Positions 62,200 through 64,000 of a stretch of DNA of 64,000 nt are shown piece by piece; the first letter of the stretch is position 1, and the number at the start of each line of letters is the position of its first letter. The translations under genes and the position numbers were made by a program. Under the pieces are notes generated by a model. It was not told the DNA's origin. It ran no database searches and worked only from the letters and a program-made list of their open reading frames with translations. This DNA comes from an uncultured Sphaerochaeta sp. (GTDB lineage: Bacteria; Spirochaetota; Spirochaetia; Sphaerochaetales; Sphaerochaetaceae), in NCBI RefSeq assembly GCF_963676285.1, contig NZ_OY781062.1:248001-312000 (forward strand). Direction: 5' to 3'.

Positions 62200-62382
62200 T
62201 TATGTTTCTATTTCGTCATCCTTGAGCGCTTTCCTCCGGGAACGTACGCTCTCAGTGAGCAGAAACTCAATCTGGCCGTTAATGGAGCGGAAGTCCTCTT
62301 CCGCCCAAGCGGCCAGCTCTTTCCACAGCGATGACGAAAGACGCAACAATACCTGTTTCTTGCTCTTATCCTTTGCATCCAT
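62200..62382 (-). CDS. Small Arc-like ribbon-helix-helix protein
   Basis: 60 residues. KKQVLLRLSSSLWKELAAWA, then SINGQIEFLLTESVRSRRK, match the beta strand-helix-helix plan of Arc/CopG DNA-binding proteins, which act as dimers on short palindromes. It lies 17 bases after the SPFH gene in the same direction, so they form an operon. Two tandem 8-bp palindromes precede that operon and are plausible autoregulatory sites. No toxin gene is adjacent. GGATGATG precedes the ATG. Confidence 0.75.
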   Translation of the reverse strand: MDAKDKSKKQVLLRLSSSLWKELAAWAEEDFRSINGQIEFLLTESVRSRRKALKDDEIET

Positions 62383-62399
62383 ACGTCATCATCCTTATC

Positions 62400-63407
62400 T
62401 TAATAGAGCGACCCACTGTTTACAATTGGTTGTACATCCTTGTTGCCACAAAGGACCACCAAAAGATTGCTTACCATGGAAGCCTTACGCTCTTCATCCA
62501 GATTCACCACCTCACTCTCATTCAACTGCTCAAGAGCCATCTGGACCATTCCAACCGCTCCTTCCACAATTTTTTGTCTCGCAGCGATGATAGCAGACGC
62601 TTGCTGACGTTGCAACATTGCCGCTGCTATCTCTGGCGCGTAGGAGAGATGGGTAATTCTTGCCTCCAAAATTTCCAGGCCGGCAACGGAAACTTTACCT
62701 TGCAGTTCCTTCAGTAGATCCTCTGCTACCTCCCGACTGCTTCCTCTCAATGATTTTTCATCATCATCACTATCGTAGGGGAAGAGCCGTACCACATTTC
62801 TCAGTGCACTATCGCACTGTATGGAAAGATAATCCACATAGTTGTCAACGTCAAACACTGCTTTCGCGGTATCAACCACTTTCCAGATTACAACAACACC
62901 GATAATGATTGGATTGCCCTGTGAGTCATTGATTTTCTGCTTCTCATTGTTCAGCGTCATTGCTTTCAAGGATAGCTTACGTTTTGGAATCTGTATTGAA
63001 TAGGCAGTCGTTCCACTCTTATTCGCATCTGTCTTTCCTTCAAGCTTATAGGAACCTGAAGAGTTATCAGATGAAGATGCAGGATTTACCGCTGTCACAA
63101 ATGGATTTACAAAGTAAAATCCCTCTTTCTTGAGTGTTCCATAATACTTACCGAATAAGGTAAGCACCAACGCTTCATTCGGTTTGATAATCTTCAATCC
63201 CCCAAACAAGATTGGACCGATGATAAAGCCATAGAGCGCTCCAAGGGTAATGACAACTGCACGAAAAGCTCCTGGAATATCTGCAGCCATGCCAAAGATG
63301 AATAGGGCAAATGACAAGAGTATAAGCAGTACATTGACTACCAGGATTGTCAATCCGATTGAAGGTCGGTTCAGGACTTTTTCTTTTGAGTAGACAGGTT
63401 CATTCAT
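62400..63407 (-). CDS. SPFH/band 7 membrane protein
   Basis: 335 residues. Two hydrophobic segments at about 18-42 and 48-70, then an SPFH domain: IKPNEALVLTLFGKYYGTLKKEGF (in part), IVIGVVVIWKV-like core at about 165-175, VDNYVDYLSIQCDSALRNVV, and LEILEARITHLSYAPEIAAAMLQRQQA (in part) leading into the coiled region. Such proteins form oligomeric scaffolds that organise membrane microdomains or proteases. The Ser/Asn/Gly-rich insertion at about 108-130 is unusual. Followed by the ribbon-helix-helix gene. Confidence 0.88.
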   Translation of the reverse strand: MNEPVYSKEKVLNRPSIGLTILVVNVLLILLSFALFIFGMAADIPGAFRAVVITLGALYGFIIGPILFGGLKIIKPNEALVLTLFGKYYGTLKKEGFYFVNPFVTAVNPASSSDNSSGSYKLEGKTDANKSGTTAYSIQIPKRKLSLKAMTLNNEKQKINDSQGNPIIIGVVVIWKVVDTAKAVFDVDNYVDYLSIQCDSALRNVVRLFPYDSDDDEKSLRGSSREVAEDLLKELQGKVSVAGLEILEARITHLSYAPEIAAAMLQRQQASAIIAARQKIVEGAVGMVQMALEQLNESEVVNLDEERKASMVSNLLVVLCGNKDVQPIVNSGSLY

Positions 63408-63435
63408 ACGAATGCCTCCAAGGTATGATAGTAGA

Positions 63436-63454
63436 TGATATCATAATGATATCA
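63436..63454. promoter_or_regulatory. Tandem palindromes upstream of the SPFH operon
   Basis: TGATATCA occurs at 63436-63443 and again at 63447-63454. Each is itself a perfect palindrome and they are 11 bp apart, one helical turn; together they read as a 19-bp palindrome. This is the layout used by ribbon-helix-helix repressors (MetJ, Arc, CopG). The site is about 29 bases before the SPFH start. Confidence 0.6.
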
Positions 63455-63620
63455 ATTAGATAATCCAATAATCTTTGATATTTGTCAAGATTAAGACTTA
63501 TAAATAACAGGTGATGCAAGACATATTTGTGTTTATCCTTGTTACACCTCCCAACTTGGAGGGAATCTCACTCTCTATCTATACCCTACAACTGCAGTGT
63601 GCATTGTCGATAAATTCTGG

Positions 63621-63626
63621 TATACT
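63621..63626 (+). promoter_or_regulatory. Extended -10 element of speA
   Basis: TATACT preceded by TGG (TGGTATACT) forms an extended -10, with no good -35, 32 bases before the start codon. Confidence 0.5.
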
Positions 63627-63657
63627 AATGAAACGAAAAGACCTATGAGGAGTAGTA

Positions 63658-64000
63658 ATGGATACTTGGACACTAGATGACGCAAGAAAGCTGTATCACA
63701 TCGATTCCTGGGGAAATGAGTATTTTCATGTCTCAGAGAAAGGGGAAGTGGAAGTACGGCTAAAAGATAAAGACCCAGAAAGTCAAGTAAGCTTGTTATC
63801 CATAGTCAAGGGTTTGCAAGAGAGAGGCATGAAACTGCCTGTACTCCTGCGATTTTCAAATATCCTTGACTCGAGGATCCAACATATCAATGAGAGTTTC
63901 CTTGGAGCCATGAAGGATGCCGGCTATACCGGTACCTACCGGGGCGTCTATCCTATCAAGGTAAACCAACAACAACAGGTTGTTGAGGAAATATGCAAAT
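63658..64000 (+). CDS. speA: Biosynthetic arginine decarboxylase, 5' part
   Basis: The first 114 codons are inside the window and run off its right edge. GAGGAG lies five bases before the ATG. DDARKLYHIDSWGNEYFHVS at the start and FSNILDSRIQHINESFLGAM (in part), then YRGVYPIKVNQQQQVVEE, are characteristic of the PLP-dependent SpeA family, with the Schiff-base Lys in YPIKVNQ. It converts arginine to agmatine for polyamine synthesis. Confidence 0.93.
   Translation, partial: MDTWTLDDARKLYHIDSWGNEYFHVSEKGEVEVRLKDKDPESQVSLLSIVKGLQERGMKLPVLLRFSNILDSRIQHINESFLGAMKDAGYTGTYRGVYPIKVNQQQQVVEEICK

Noticed and set aside
1..64000. tRNA, rRNA, CRISPR, transposase or phage genes
   Set aside because: I looked for T-loop-like GGTTCGA motifs, regularly spaced repeats and transposase/integrase proteins and found none that hold up.

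Overview
The window reads as a chromosomal stretch of a spirochaete, most likely Sphaerochaeta or a close relative. This is inferred from protein style (soluble periplasmic binding proteins with a Gly-rich, Glu-containing stretch just after the signal peptide, UPF0164/TraF-like outer-membrane barrels, many small lipoproteins, several sugar ABC importers without their own ATPase), not from a marker gene. I saw no rRNA, tRNA, CRISPR array, transposase or integrase.

Layout. 1-12.3 kb: envelope genes (a small lipoprotein, a 940-residue lipoprotein resembling putative glycoside hydrolases, a CLC anion transporter with CBS domains, a barrel protein with a partner lipoprotein, two tandem paralogous lipoproteins) and a diguanylate cyclase with a small partner. 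12.4-20 kb: a seven-gene minus-strand operon joining a DeoR-type regulator, a methylthioadenosine/purine nucleoside phosphorylase, methylthioribose-1-phosphate isomerase and a BMP-type nucleoside ABC importer. 21.3-27 kb: a peptide-type ABC importer operon preceded by what looks like a structured leader RNA. 27-33 kb: a Nudix hydrolase, two lipoproteins, an acetolactate-synthase-like enzyme coupled to a DsrE protein, and a class II photolyase. 33.1-38 kb: a DNA damage tolerance operon (DUF72 protein, a Y-family polymerase homologue lacking its catalytic acids, DnaE2-type polymerase). 38-43 kb: a HAD phosphatase and a two-gene PAS / c-di-GMP module. 43-53.8 kb: two sugar ABC operons, the second ending in 4-alpha-glucanotransferase, plus a GGEEF protein and a second DUF72 protein. 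53.8-56.1 kb: a MORN-like protein and a periplasmic 5'-nucleotidase. 56.1-62.2 kb: a sugar utilisation islet (binding protein, two permeases, GH4 glycosidase, LacI regulator) lying between two 50-bp direct repeats that copy the 3' end of the nucleotidase gene and its terminator. 62.2-64 kb: a ribbon-helix-helix protein with an SPFH membrane protein, and the start of arginine decarboxylase.

How the parts fit. Most of the window serves uptake of sugars, nucleosides or peptides and their first processing steps, with LacI/DeoR-type local control. Three GGDEF-family proteins, one also carrying HD-GYP, indicate c-di-GMP signalling. The points I consider most worth checking are the leader RNA at 21559-21660, the nucleoside import/salvage operon, the ImuA-less mutasome-like operon with its inverted repeat, the islet between direct repeats, and the tandem palindromes in front of the SPFH/ribbon-helix-helix pair.
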